Shown here: positions 42,012 through 51,549 of the stretch, in pieces
How positions within the stretch are numbered: the stretch's first letter is position 1
Layout of the letters: the number at the start of each line of letters is the position of its first letter
Assembly (NCBI GenBank): GCA_963728855.1
Contig: CAVSLN010000004.1
Span: 186,001 to 250,000, forward strand
From: AC-43 sp963728855
GTDB taxonomy: Bacteria > Actinomycetota > Actinomycetes > Mycobacteriales > Micromonosporaceae
DNA: 64,000 nt
Direction: 5' to 3'
Translations under genes and position numbers: made by a program
Notes under the pieces: generated by a model
Told to the model about the DNA's origin: nothing
The model's input: the letters and a program-made list of their open reading frames with translations, nothing else
Database searches by the model: none

Positions 42012-43889
42012 ATGAGACCCGGTTCCCTATCCCTGCGGCTCCCGCCGCGGTCGCGGCGCTTTGTGCTGGCCGGCGTCGCGGCCGCTGTTGTTGTCGTACT
42101 CGTCTGGTTCGTCACCGGTCCGCTGCACCAGGCCCGCGCCGATGAGGTTCCACTGTCGCAGGGCAGGCCGGTGACGGCTTCGTCAGTTGAAGGCGGCGCG
42201 GTCCCGGCGGCGGCTGCGGTCGATGGCAACGCCACAACCCGGTGGTCGAGTGCGTTCAGCGACCCGCAGTGGCTGCAGGTCGACCTCGGTGCCTCGGCTG
42301 CCATCGGTCGGGTGGTGTTGAACTGGGAGCGGGCCTACGCTGCCGCGTTCCAGATCCAGGTCTCGACGGACGGGACGACCTGGACTCCGGTGTATACCAC
42401 CACGACGGGTACCGGCGGCACGCAGACTCTCACCGTCAGCGGTCAGGGGCGCTACGTGCGGATGTACGGCACCGCCCGGGCCACCGCCTATGGCTACTCG
42501 CTATGGGAGTTCCAGGTGTTCGGGACGGCCGCGGGACCGCAGGCTCCGGCCTCGGCCCCAGCGTCGCCGACCGCGGTTTCCGGGTCGAGCGTGTCCGGGT
42601 CCGGGGACGGGTGGGTGATGGCCGACCCGCCGGTGACCGGGGTGGTGCCATCGAGGGTGAAGGGGCCGAGCCCCAGCGGCTTCCACGAGTTCCAGGCCAA
42701 CTGCGCGGTCAGCCACCACAAGCCCGACGACCCCATCGTGTTCTTCAACCAGCCGGGCGCCTCGCACGACCACACGTTCATGGGTAACTCCACGACCGAT
42801 GCGGCGAGCACGACCTCGTCACTGCAGGCCGGCGGGACGCTGTGCGTGACACCAGGGGACAAGTCCGGATACTGGATGCCCACGATGTACAACGGCGACC
42901 AGGTCGTGCTGCCGGTCGGGCCGCAGGTCATCTACTACAAGTCCGGCGTGGACGACTACCGCACTGTGCGCCCCGCCCCGCCCGGCCTGCGGTACGTGGT
43001 GGGCAGCCCGAAAACCACCTTCGAGCAGTTCAAGACGCAGCCCGGAACTGTGGAGAACTGGGAGTGCGGAGACAGCACCTTCAACGTCGACTTCCCGGCG
43101 TCCTGTCCAGCGGAGCGCGACAAGCAGCTCGTCATCCGGATGTTTGCGCCAAGTTGTTGGGATGGACTCCACCTCGACAGTCCTGACCACAAGAGCCACA
43201 TGGCGTACCCGAGGGATTTCAACGGCGTGCTGGCCTGCCCGGACGACCACCCGGTCGCGGTACCGAAGATTGAGTTCAAGATGGCCTTCCCGGTCAACGG
43301 TGACCTGTCCAAGGTGCGGCTCTCCAGCGGGCGCGGCTACTCGTTCCACTACGACGTCTTCAACTTGTGGGACCCGGCGACGCTGGACACGTTGGTGAAG
43401 TACTGCATCAACGGCGCCCGGCAATGTCTGCCCAACGGCCTGGACCTGCAAACTCCGGGGTCCAAACCCGTCCTTGACGACCTCTACCAGGTGCCGGGCA
43501 GCCACACCGTGTTGAACCGGTCGGGCTGGACCGCCACCGCAGGCGTCAGCGGCGACGGGGCGGCCAAGATGCTCGATGGCAACGCCGACACCCGCTGGAC
43601 GACCGGGACGCCGATGACGGGCGGCCAGTCGGTCATCGTCGACATGCACGGTACCCACGCCATCAACCAGATCGTCTTCGACGCGCCTGGGCAGGACTGG
43701 GCGCGCGGCTACGAGGTCTTCCTCTCCACCGACGGCACCAACTGGAGCGGCCCTGTCGTCAGCGGTGTTGGCTTCATCCCGCGGATCCTGGCGACCTTCG
43801 ACAAACAGGATGCCCGCTACATCAAGATCGTCCAAACTGCCAACGACAGCCACTGGTGGTCGATTACCGAACTCAACGCCTACTCCTGA
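42012..43889 (+). CDS. Secreted CBM32-DUF1996-CBM32 protein
   Basis: A 625-residue exported protein. The signal/anchor is about 17-42. Residues about 50-175 form an F5/8 type C (CBM32) domain: RPVTASSVEGGAVPAAAAVD, TTRWSSAFSDPQWLQVDLGA, YVRMYGTARATAYGYSLWEF. After an Ala/Ser/Pro linker, residues about 215-480 are a DUF1996 domain: FHEFQANCAVSHHKPDDPIV, SHDHTFMGNSTTDAASTTSS, DFNGVLACPDDHPVAVPKIE. DUF1996 is a secreted domain of unknown catalytic role common in fungi and actinomycetes. Residues about 495-625 are a second, more diverged CBM32 (MLDGNADTRWTTGTPMTGGQ). The flanking lectin modules point to action on a cell-wall or extracellular polysaccharide. Confidence 0.85.
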   Translation: MRPGSLSLRLPPRSRRFVLAGVAAAVVVVLVWFVTGPLHQARADEVPLSQGRPVTASSVEGGAVPAAAAVDGNATTRWSSAFSDPQWLQVDLGASAAIGRVVLNWERAYAAAFQIQVSTDGTTWTPVYTTTTGTGGTQTLTVSGQGRYVRMYGTARATAYGYSLWEFQVFGTAAGPQAPASAPASPTAVSGSSVSGSGDGWVMADPPVTGVVPSRVKGPSPSGFHEFQANCAVSHHKPDDPIVFFNQPGASHDHTFMGNSTTDAASTTSSLQAGGTLCVTPGDKSGYWMPTMYNGDQVVLPVGPQVIYYKSGVDDYRTVRPAPPGLRYVVGSPKTTFEQFKTQPGTVENWECGDSTFNVDFPASCPAERDKQLVIRMFAPSCWDGLHLDSPDHKSHMAYPRDFNGVLACPDDHPVAVPKIEFKMAFPVNGDLSKVRLSSGRGYSFHYDVFNLWDPATLDTLVKYCINGARQCLPNGLDLQTPGSKPVLDDLYQVPGSHTVLNRSGWTATAGVSGDGAAKMLDGNADTRWTTGTPMTGGQSVIVDMHGTHAINQIVFDAPGQDWARGYEVFLSTDGTNWSGPVVSGVGFIPRILATFDKQDARYIKIVQTANDSHWWSITELNAYS

Positions 43890-43913
43890 CCTCCCACTGC
43901 CATACAACCCCGT

Positions 43914-43958
43914 CGCCCGGCCGGCCGCTGTGGATCACACCGCGGTCGGCCGGCGGCG
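43914..43958. terminator. Probable bidirectional terminator hairpin
   Basis: Between two convergent genes. Arms CGCCCGGCCGGCCGC and GCGGTCGGCCGGCG pair over about 14 bp with one bulge and one G-U pair. No T-run follows, as is usual for actinomycete terminators. Confidence 0.45.
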
Positions 43959-44033
43959 CCAGCTGAACTACCCACGGATTTCGGCTTGAGGGTGGGTCGA
44001 TCGATGCGGCCGGTCGGTTGATGGCCGGACCGG

Positions 44034-46289
44034 TCATGGGTGGTGGTTCTTGCCGGGGTTCTGGAGGCGGTGGGTGAGGGCGGTGTGGCGGCGGCCGGTA
44101 CCGGCGGTTCGTACCGCGATGGTGAGGGCTTTGCGGCTGCCGGCGAGGACGACGAGCTGTTTGGCGCGGGTGACGGCGGTGTAGAGCAGGTTGCGCTGTA
44201 GCAAGGTGTAGGAGCTCATGGTCAGGGGGATGACGACGGCGGGGTACTCGCTGCCTTGGGAGCGGTGCACGGTGATGGCGTAGGCGTGCTGGAGTTCGTC
44301 GAGTTCGTCGAAGTCGTAGTCGATGTCCTCGTCCTCGTCGGTGCGTACGGTCAGCTGCCGGTCGGTGACCGACAGGGCGGTGACGGTACCGATGGTGCCG
44401 TTGAACACTCCGGCGGCGCCCTTGTCGTAGTTGTTGCGGATCTGGATGACCTTGTCGCCAATACGGAACACCCGTGCGCCGTGGCGGCGCTCCGCCATCC
44501 CGTCGCGGTAGGGGGCGAGCGCCTGCTGCAGGATGGTGTTGAGGTTGCCGGCGCCGGCGGGGCCGCGGTGCATCGGGGTGAGTACCTGGATGTCGCGCGG
44601 CCGGATGCCGAACCGGCGTGGTATCCGTCGGGCGACGATGTCCACCACGAGCTCGGCGGTGGCGTCCGGCTCGTCGGTCGGGAACAGGAAGAAGTCGGGG
44701 TGTTCGCCGAGCACGGGGGGCTGTCCGGCGTTGATCCGGTGGGCGTTGACCACCACCCCCGACTGTTGGGCCTGGCGGAAGATCTTCGTCAGCCGTACCT
44801 GGGGGATGGTGTCGGCGGCGAGCACGTCGCGCAGTACCTCCCCGGCGCCGACCGAGGGGAGTTGGTCGACGTCGCCGACCAGCAGCAGGTGCGCGCCGGG
44901 CGGTACCGCCTTGACGAGCTTGTTGGCCAGGATCAGGTCGAGCATGGACGCCTCGTCCACGACGATGAGGTCGGCGTCGATGGGGTTGTCGCGGTCGTGG
45001 GTGGGGTCGCCGCCGGGGCGTAGCCGCAGCAGCCGGTGCACGGTCGCGGCGGGGTGGCCGGACAGTTCGGTCAGCCTCTTGGCGGCCCGGCCGGTAGGTG
45101 CGGCGAGGACGATCTTCGCGCGTTTCGCCGCCGCGAGCGTGATGACCGACGTGACGGTGAACGACTTGCCGCAGCCGGGTCCGCCGGTCAGCACCGCCAC
45201 CTTGGCGGTCAGCGCGAGCCGGACCGCCTGCTCCTGCTCCGGGGCCAGTTGGGTGCCGGTGCGGGTGTGCAGCCACGCCAGGGCCTTAGCCCAGTCGACG
45301 CCTGCGAAGGCGGGCATCCGGTCGGCGGAGGTGTTGCGCAGCCGCAGCAGGCTTGCGGCGAGGGACGTTTCGGCGCGGTGGAACGGCACCAGGTACACCG
45401 CCGGGATGGTGGTGGCGTCGGTGCTCGGGTTGGGTACCGGTTCGCGGACCACACCCTCAGCCGCGGCGAGGTCGTCCAGGCAGGTGCGGACCAGGTCGGT
45501 GGGGACCTCCAGGATCTGCGCGGCGTCGGCGAGCAGGTTCGGCTCAGGCAGGTAGCAGTGGCCGTTGTCGGCGGCCTCGGACAGGGTGTACTGGATGCCG
45601 GCCCGGACCCGTTGCGGACTGTCCCGCGGGATGCCTACGGCCTGGGCGATGGTGTCGGCGGTCTTGAAGCCGATGCCCCACACGTCGGCGGCCAGCCGGT
45701 ACGGCTCGTTGCGTACCACCGAGATCGACGCGTCGCCGTACTTCTTGTAGATCCGTACCGCCAGCGACGTGGACACCCCGACGCCCTGCAGGAAGACCAT
45801 CACCTCCTTGATGGCCTTCTGCTCCTCCCATGCCGTACCGATCATGGCGGTGCGCTTCGGGCCCAGGCCGGGGACCTCGACCAGCCGGCCGGGCTGCTCC
45901 TCGATCACCCGGAGCGTGTCGGCGCCGAAGTGCCCGACGATCCGGGCGGCCATCTTCGGCCCGATCCCCTTGATCAGCCCGGAGCCCAGGTACCGCTCGA
46001 TGCCCTGCACGGTGGCGGGCAGCACGGTGGTGAACGAGTGGACCTCGAACTGCCGCCCGTAGCGCGGGTGCGAGCCCCACCGCCCGACCAGCCGCAGGCT
46101 CTCCCCGGGCTGCACGCCCAGCAGCGCCCCGACTACGGTCAGCAGGTCCGTCCCTGAGCGGCTGGTGGCGACCCGGGCGATGGTGTAGCCGGTCTCCTCG
46201 TTGGCGTAGGTGACCCGTTCCAAGACCGCCTCCAGCACGGCGGGAGGCCGACGGGCCTCGGCGTCGGCTACCGGGGGCGACGTGGTCAC
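44034..46289 (-). CDS. recD2: RecD2-type SF1B DNA helicase
   Basis: A 751-residue 5'-3' DNA helicase. N-terminal region with helix-hairpin-helix repeats (YLGSGLIKGIGPKMAARIVG, VPGLGPKRTAMIGTAWEEQK), Walker A GGPGCGKSFTVTSV (about 367), Walker B VVDEASMLD, motif GDVDQLPSVGAGEVLRDVL and C-terminal VHRSQGSEYPAVVIPL. This is the stand-alone RecD2 form found in bacteria without RecBCD, about the family's usual length. It acts in repair and fork maintenance. GTG 46289 is chosen because the longer frame adds only Pro/Arg-rich residues. Confidence 0.9.
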   Translation of the reverse strand: MTTSPPVADAEARRPPAVLEAVLERVTYANEETGYTIARVATSRSGTDLLTVVGALLGVQPGESLRLVGRWGSHPRYGRQFEVHSFTTVLPATVQGIERYLGSGLIKGIGPKMAARIVGHFGADTLRVIEEQPGRLVEVPGLGPKRTAMIGTAWEEQKAIKEVMVFLQGVGVSTSLAVRIYKKYGDASISVVRNEPYRLAADVWGIGFKTADTIAQAVGIPRDSPQRVRAGIQYTLSEAADNGHCYLPEPNLLADAAQILEVPTDLVRTCLDDLAAAEGVVREPVPNPSTDATTIPAVYLVPFHRAETSLAASLLRLRNTSADRMPAFAGVDWAKALAWLHTRTGTQLAPEQEQAVRLALTAKVAVLTGGPGCGKSFTVTSVITLAAAKRAKIVLAAPTGRAAKRLTELSGHPAATVHRLLRLRPGGDPTHDRDNPIDADLIVVDEASMLDLILANKLVKAVPPGAHLLLVGDVDQLPSVGAGEVLRDVLAADTIPQVRLTKIFRQAQQSGVVVNAHRINAGQPPVLGEHPDFFLFPTDEPDATAELVVDIVARRIPRRFGIRPRDIQVLTPMHRGPAGAGNLNTILQQALAPYRDGMAERRHGARVFRIGDKVIQIRNNYDKGAAGVFNGTIGTVTALSVTDRQLTVRTDEDEDIDYDFDELDELQHAYAITVHRSQGSEYPAVVIPLTMSSYTLLQRNLLYTAVTRAKQLVVLAGSRKALTIAVRTAGTGRRHTALTHRLQNPGKNHHP

Positions 46290-46475
46290 CGGGCCATCTT
46301 GACAGCAACCAGGCCATCGACGCCGGGCCGACCGGTCCGCCGATCCGGTCGAGTACGAAATCAAACGAGGGGTGTCCCGGACGCAGGGCCGGGGCTCGAG
46401 AAGACCGCCTGGCGGTCCAGGCATCCGGTAGCAATGCCCATGGCGTGATGGGTGGGTGTGTCGCTACCGTCGTGC

Positions 46476-48008
46476 ATGGTCTTCTCGCGATGGTCGCCGG
46501 TTGGTGGGATCCGATTCCGGGCGGCAGTTGTAGGAGCGCTGATCGCGGTCGCGGCGGCCGGCGTAGGCGTCTGGATTCTGACCGGTACCGCCGGTGACCT
46601 GAGCCGTCGCCACGTCGTGGTCGGCGGGGTGCCACTCGACGAGGTCCACCCGGCCGGTGCAACGGCAGGCGAACGCCGTCCGGGCGTGGTGGTCGCCCAC
46701 GGCTTCGCCGGTTCGGCGCGGCTGATGGCCCAGTTCGGCGACACCCTGGCGGCGCGGGGCTATGTGGTGGTGCTGCTGGACTTCTCCGGGCACGGCACCG
46801 ACACCCGCCCGCTGCCGGACGGTACGGCGAGCACCGACGCCTCCGCGGCGGCGCTCCAGCGTGACCTCGACGTCGCGATGAGCCACCTGCGCGGGCTGCC
46901 GGGCGTCGACCCGTCCCGGGTCGCGATCGTCGGGCACTCGATGGGAGCGACGGCCGCCACCCGGTACGCGTTGGCCCACCCCGAGGTGAGGGCCACGGTC
47001 GCGGTGTCGCTGCCGGACTCCTCGCACCTGCCGCCGGACCGTCCGACACGGTTGCTCCTGCTCGTGGGCGGTGCGGAGTTCGCCGGCCTGCGTACCGCGG
47101 CCGACCGTGCCGTCGAGCACGGCGGCCCTGGCCGCGCGGCGGTGGTCGTGCCCGGCGTCGAGCACATCGCCATCCTGTACGCGCCGCGTACCCACCGCGA
47201 GGTCGTCACCTGGCTGGACGACAGCTTCGGTGGACCGGCCAGCAACCGCCCGATACCGTCGCCGATGCGTCGCCTGAGCGGGGCCGCGCTGCTGATGCTG
47301 TCGTTCCTGGTGGGGCTCTACCCCCTCGCACGGATCCTGCTCGGCGGCGGTCCAGCGCGGTGGCCACTGCTCGCCCAGCCGGCGATCGGCCGCACCGTGG
47401 CCGTGGCGGCAGTGGCCGCCGTCGTGGCCATGCTGGTGGCACCGATCGCGCCAACCACCCGCCTGCCGCTGGCGCTGGGTGGGTACATCGTCGGGTTCAC
47501 CAGCACCGCCGGGGTCGTGATGCTGGCGTACCACGGATGGCGCACGCGTACCTCCTCGGCTGCCGCTCCGATCATCCGGCACGGCAGGCTCCGGCTGGCC
47601 GTCGCAGCGCCCGTCCTGATCGGCTACGCCGCCGTGACGATCGCGGTCCCGCTTCAACTCGGTCTGACCAACGCCGTCCCCGTCGGTGCCCGGTGGTGGC
47701 TGCTGGCGGTCGTGTGGGCGGGTTTCGCCGTCCTGGCGCATGCCGCCGAGTGCGTCACCGGCGGGAACAGCTTCGGTGTCCTGGCCGTCTCAGCGGTGGC
47801 GGTGATCGCCATGACCGGCGCGGCGATCGTCGGACTCGCGTCGGGGTTCTTGCTGCTTGTCGTGCCGCTGTTCGCGGTCCTGCTGCTCTGGCAGGCGATC
47901 TGGAGTGCGGTGCTGCACAGATTCTCCGCGCCGACATGGCTGATCTCGCTGGTGGGATCGCTGTTGGTCGCCTGGCCTATCGCGACCGCGTTGCCCCTGG
48001 TCGGATAA
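46476..48008 (+). CDS. Alpha/beta hydrolase fused to a multi-span membrane domain
   Basis: About 510 residues (a GTG at 46452 would add eight). One N-terminal span (about 14-36), then an extracytoplasmic hydrolase domain: GVVVAHGFAGSARLMAQFGD, nucleophile elbow GHSMG (VAIVGHSMGATAATRYALAH), and a final His in PGVEHIAILYAPR. From about residue 270 to the end there are seven or eight hydrophobic spans (AALLMLSFLVGLYPLARILL and later repeats). A hydrolase displayed at the outer face and anchored by many spans suggests action on lipids or envelope esters. The membrane domain family is not recognised. Confidence 0.8.
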   Translation: MVFSRWSPVGGIRFRAAVVGALIAVAAAGVGVWILTGTAGDLSRRHVVVGGVPLDEVHPAGATAGERRPGVVVAHGFAGSARLMAQFGDTLAARGYVVVLLDFSGHGTDTRPLPDGTASTDASAAALQRDLDVAMSHLRGLPGVDPSRVAIVGHSMGATAATRYALAHPEVRATVAVSLPDSSHLPPDRPTRLLLLVGGAEFAGLRTAADRAVEHGGPGRAAVVVPGVEHIAILYAPRTHREVVTWLDDSFGGPASNRPIPSPMRRLSGAALLMLSFLVGLYPLARILLGGGPARWPLLAQPAIGRTVAVAAVAAVVAMLVAPIAPTTRLPLALGGYIVGFTSTAGVVMLAYHGWRTRTSSAAAPIIRHGRLRLAVAAPVLIGYAAVTIAVPLQLGLTNAVPVGARWWLLAVVWAGFAVLAHAAECVTGGNSFGVLAVSAVAVIAMTGAAIVGLASGFLLLVVPLFAVLLLWQAIWSAVLHRFSAPTWLISLVGSLLVAWPIATALPLVG

Positions 48009-48096
48009 CCGGTGTTCTCCCGGACCGAGAAGGATCGATCCCGTGGTGGTGCCGCCCGCGCACGGTAGATCTCGCCGGAAACACGGTAACCCGTCT

Positions 48097-49095
48097 TCAG
48101 CTTTGCGGCGCTGAAGTGGTTTGTTGGGTTCCCGGCTGTTGTCTTCCCGGAAGGTCGGTGACCGGTACGGCCTGCGCGGCGGCGCCGATGGGCGACAGCC
48201 CGTAGAGGTCTTCGATGGTGCGCAGGATCGTGTAGTGGTCGATGCGTTCGGCCCGGGTACCGGGTCGGATGCCGGCGCCGGCGAGCAGCGTGAGGATCTG
48301 GTTGCCAGGGCTGTCGTCGTTTTCGTCGAACGTAACGATGAGCAGGCTGTTGTGGGTGTCTGCCCAGCGCAGGTACGGGTCGAGGTGGGTGCGGGCCCAG
48401 GCGTCACCGGTGGCGACGGCGCAGTCGTGCATGTCGTGGCACAGGTTCGGTACGACGACCGTGACGGTGGGCAGCCGGGTGAAGTCGCCGGGCCATGCGG
48501 TGTAGGGCTGGTTCGCCGATGCGGGGACGTTGTCGAAGTCGACCCACGGGTTGTGCTTGGCGGCGTACCCACCGCTGCCGCAGCCGGTGTACCCGGGGGA
48601 GGGGAGATCCTCGGAGTACCCGGTGAAACTCAGCCCGGCGTCGATGAGCTGACGGGCCAGGTTGGGGTTGTTGTGCAGCCGGACCGGGCAGTGGTCGTCG
48701 CTCACGCCCTGGGTCGAGCCGGAGAACAAGGCAAGGTAGTTCGGCTGGCTGGGATGGGCGACCCCGTGCGCGTCGGTGAACGTCGCGGCCCGGCCGATCA
48801 GGGCGTTGAGGTATGGAGCGGACGCCTGGCCGGCGATCTGCGGGTAGGACTTGTTCTCGAAGACGGCCAGCACGATGTGGTCCGGTCGTCGCGGGCCGGC
48901 CGCGACTGGTGGATCGGGGTTGGGATCGCTGGTGCTGGACGAGGTCATCGACTGTGGCGTCGGGCGGGCGGTTTGCCGGTGGTCCGCAGCGCCGCCGCAT
49001 CCGGTCTGGGCGGCCAGCGCCGCGACGACCGCGACGTAGCACGCGAAGCGGTGCAGGCGACGTCTGCGTGTCGTCGGCGGTATTGACGGTCTCAT
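48097..49095 (-). CDS. Lipoprotein phosphoesterase (acid phosphatase/AcpA-like)
   Basis: A 332-residue lipoprotein; the lipobox LAAQTGC puts the lipid Cys at about residue 33. The alkaline-phosphatase-like fold motifs are HIVLAVFENKSYPQIAGQAS (metal and Thr/Ser region), HGVAHPSQPNYLALFSGST, VVVPNLCHDMHDCAVATGD and LLIVTFDENDDSPGNQILTL. These match the phosphoesterase family that includes AcpA and phospholipase C-type proteins. It should sit outside the cytoplasmic membrane and release phosphate or head groups. Its ATG overlaps the stop of the EEP-type gene (ATGA), so the two are co-translated. Confidence 0.85.
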   Translation of the reverse strand: MRPSIPPTTRRRRLHRFACYVAVVAALAAQTGCGGAADHRQTARPTPQSMTSSSTSDPNPDPPVAAGPRRPDHIVLAVFENKSYPQIAGQASAPYLNALIGRAATFTDAHGVAHPSQPNYLALFSGSTQGVSDDHCPVRLHNNPNLARQLIDAGLSFTGYSEDLPSPGYTGCGSGGYAAKHNPWVDFDNVPASANQPYTAWPGDFTRLPTVTVVVPNLCHDMHDCAVATGDAWARTHLDPYLRWADTHNSLLIVTFDENDDSPGNQILTLLAGAGIRPGTRAERIDHYTILRTIEDLYGLSPIGAAAQAVPVTDLPGRQQPGTQQTTSAPQS

Positions 49096-49970
49096 CGAGC
49101 TGTCACCGCACCCACTGACCGGATCCAGTTCGGGCTCTGCTTCTGCACGACCGTGAGCGCGACCAGCAAGCACGGGTGGTCGGTCGTCCCGTCCATGCCG
49201 ATCATTCTGCTGGAACTGACCGTGAAGTCGCTCGTAGCCACGATCTGCTGTACGGCGCCGTCGTCCTGCCGGAGATAGCCCGACGGCACGCAGGATCGCA
49301 CATCCGGTGAGCCGCCGTACCTGAGGTTGAGGTCGCCGCCCAGGACCGTGGGCCGGTACCCACTCCGGGTCCGCACCGACGGGATGGCCGAAGCCAACAG
49401 GTAGGCGCACTGAGCGAGCGCGACGGTCGGGCTGGTGCTGGCCAGGTGCGTGGTGCAGGCGTAGAAGTCGGCGATGGCGTAGATGCAGAGCCAGGCCCGC
49501 TCCTCCGGGTCGGCGGCGTCCTGGTCCGGGTAGATCCCACCGTGTGTTGTGTACCCGCGATCCGGCGCCGCGATGTGCACCAGCAGGCCGATGCCGTACG
49601 GCTGGCCGTTGCGACAGCGGAACTCGGCTCCTGTACGGCGGTCAGTGGCGGCCTTGAAGGCCCATCCGACGCCACCGGGGTAGGCGTCGGTCAGCGTCTG
49701 GTCGAGTGCGTACACGTCCTCCTGGCAGACCTCATTGAGAGTGACCACGTCGGGCGCCTCGGCCCGGATCACCGTCGCGGCGGCTGCCACCGACCGGCCC
49801 GTGTAGCAGCCGGCGATGCCGCTGTCGCAAAGGTTCATCTGGAGCACCCGGAACGGCTTGCGCATCACCCTGCCGGGCGCGGGCCACCCGGTCAGCAGCG
49901 CGGCGACGCAGACCACACAGGCGACGGCGGCCACCGACCGCCGCAGCCCGCGGTACGACCGACCAGCCAT
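49092..49970 (-). CDS. Secreted endonuclease/exonuclease/phosphatase-family protein
   Basis: A 292-residue exported protein. Signal peptide about 1-35 (MAGRSYRGLRRSVAAVACVV). EEP-fold motifs: RVLQMNLCDSGIAGCYTGRS, APDVVTLNEVCQED (metal Glu), GGDLNLRYG (Asp-x-Asn pair) and a C-terminal DGTTDHPCLLVALTV (catalytic Asp-His). Six or more Cys suggest disulfides. Likely an extracellular nuclease or phosphodiesterase. Together with the coupled phosphoesterase it may recover phosphate from nucleic acids or lipids. ATG 49970 was chosen over an upstream extension that runs into the IS element. Confidence 0.85.
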   Translation of the reverse strand: MAGRSYRGLRRSVAAVACVVCVAALLTGWPAPGRVMRKPFRVLQMNLCDSGIAGCYTGRSVAAAATVIRAEAPDVVTLNEVCQEDVYALDQTLTDAYPGGVGWAFKAATDRRTGAEFRCRNGQPYGIGLLVHIAAPDRGYTTHGGIYPDQDAADPEERAWLCIYAIADFYACTTHLASTSPTVALAQCAYLLASAIPSVRTRSGYRPTVLGGDLNLRYGGSPDVRSCVPSGYLRQDDGAVQQIVATSDFTVSSSRMIGMDGTTDHPCLLVALTVVQKQSPNWIRSVGAVTAR

Positions 49971-50047
49971 TGCACCTCGCCTACCAAACGGCTGGTGCCA
50001 GCGTATCGACTTCGCCGGTGCCGGCGCGGCTTGCCTCGGCTCGGGTA

Positions 50048-51549
50048 CTAGTGCGGTGTCCACTAGCGTTCACCGGGTGTGCCGGTGGTGTTGTGGATCC
50101 TCGCCGCTGGTGCGGTCGAGCGACTCCCCACCGGTGGTGGGGCGGGCCTCCGCCGGCCAACTGACCCTCTTTCGTCGTCCTGGTGCGGGCGGCGGGGGTC
50201 ACGCCGGGCCGATCCGGCACCGGGCAGGTGCCGGCCGGCTCGACGGTGCGTGACCACCTGCGGCAGCGTGACGCTGCCGGGGGTGGTGGGTGCGCCGCCC
50301 GGGGTGCGGGTGGCGATGGTGGCGGCCGCGAGCAGGTCGCGGTGCCCGGACGTGGCGCAGTGCGCGCAGGCGAGGGTGCGGCCTGGGGGTTTGCTGATTC
50401 GGTGTCGGCAGGTGGGGCAGGTCGAGGAGGTGCCGCGTTCGTCGACCAGGTGCACGGTGATGCCGGCCAGGGTGGCCTTGTCGGTGAGGATGGCGATGAG
50501 CCGGCCGAGGTGCCACTGTCGCAGGCGCAGGTTGTGCCGGTGTCCCGCCGAATGGGTCAGGACACCGCGGGGGTCACCGACGCTCAGGGTGCCGACCCGC
50601 TGTTCGACCGCCCAGGCCACGACGGTGGTGGCGGCCTCGTGCTGGGCCTGGCGCACCCGGCGGCGGTGGCGGCCCTCCACGACCCGGGACCGGCGGCGGA
50701 TCTTGCGCCAGCGCCGCGACCCGCGCTGCCCGGGCTTGGGTGCCCGCTGCGCGGTGGCCCGCCGCCGTGCCTTGGTGTCGGCCAGGTGCATGCGGTGCTC
50801 GGCGCGGATCGCCTGCCGGACACCAGCAGTGCCTGCCCGTCGGGGCCGGCCACCGCGTACGGGTGGATGATGCTCAGGTCCACCCCGGCTATCCGGGCCG
50901 GGTCCGGCTCGCGTCCGGCGGGGTAGCTGGTCTCCGGGACCTCGGCGGTGACCTCCAGCCACAGCCGGCCGCCGTCGGCCAGCAGGGTCACCGACCGGAC
51001 TGCGTCGGCAGGGTATGGCACCTCACGGTCCAGGCGCAGCCACAACGGTGGGCAGCCCGCCGCGGTCGGTACCCGTACCCGCCGTCCGGCCAGGGCGAAG
51101 GTGCCGTGGTAGAAACGGGCCGGCAGCAGCCGGCGCCGCCGCCGCGGAAACCGCACGTCACGATCACCGGCCTTGCGGCGCTTGGCGGCTGAGAACCAGG
51201 CGTCGGAGAAGCGGCGCAGCACCGACCGGGCACCGGTCGTGTCCAACTCCCCGAACGTGCCCGGCCCGGCCGCGGCCAGCTCCCGGCACAGCTCCTGATA
51301 GCCGACCAGCGGCGGCGCGTCACGCCGCCGGCGCCACCAGTTGGCCTCCAACACGCACGCCCACACATCCCCGGCCGAGCGCAGCAGCCCGAAACACCGC
51401 CGCCGCTGCGCCCCGGTCACCCGCACACCCACCCGGCTGGTGCGGTGCACCACCCCGACCCGCATCCGGATCCCGACGCCGAGGCATACACCGAAGCTCA
51501 CCACACCGGTACGACAAAACCCGGCCAACGCTAGTGCACACCGCACTAG
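50048..51549. mobile_element. IS605/IS1341-like element with inverted hairpin ends
   Basis: A TnpB-only element of about 1.5 kb. Both ends are near-identical hairpins in inverted orientation: CTAGTG/CACTAG arms at 50048-50066 and 51531-51549 with seven-base loops. No tnpA is present. The right hairpin touches the stop codon of the XRE gene and the left one lies 78 bases from the EEP gene start. Confidence 0.65.
50063..51465 (-). pseudogene. TnpB-family protein, single frameshift
   Basis: The first frame (from ATG 51465) holds RVGVVHRTSRVGVRVTGAQR, FPRRRRRLLPARFYHGTFAL and the RuvC-I Asp in IAGVDLSIIHPYAVAGPDGQ. Near 50815-50822 one base is missing, and a second frame continues RAEHRMHLADTKARRRATAQ, TLSVGDPRGVLTHSAGHRHN, CPTCRH, CAHCATSGHRDLLAAATIA. 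The position usually held by the RuvC-II Glu has GDPRG here, a known alternative arrangement in actinobacterial TnpBs. The zinc finger and RuvC-III Asp are present. If the shift is real, the protein is dead unless frameshifting occurs. Confidence 0.8.
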
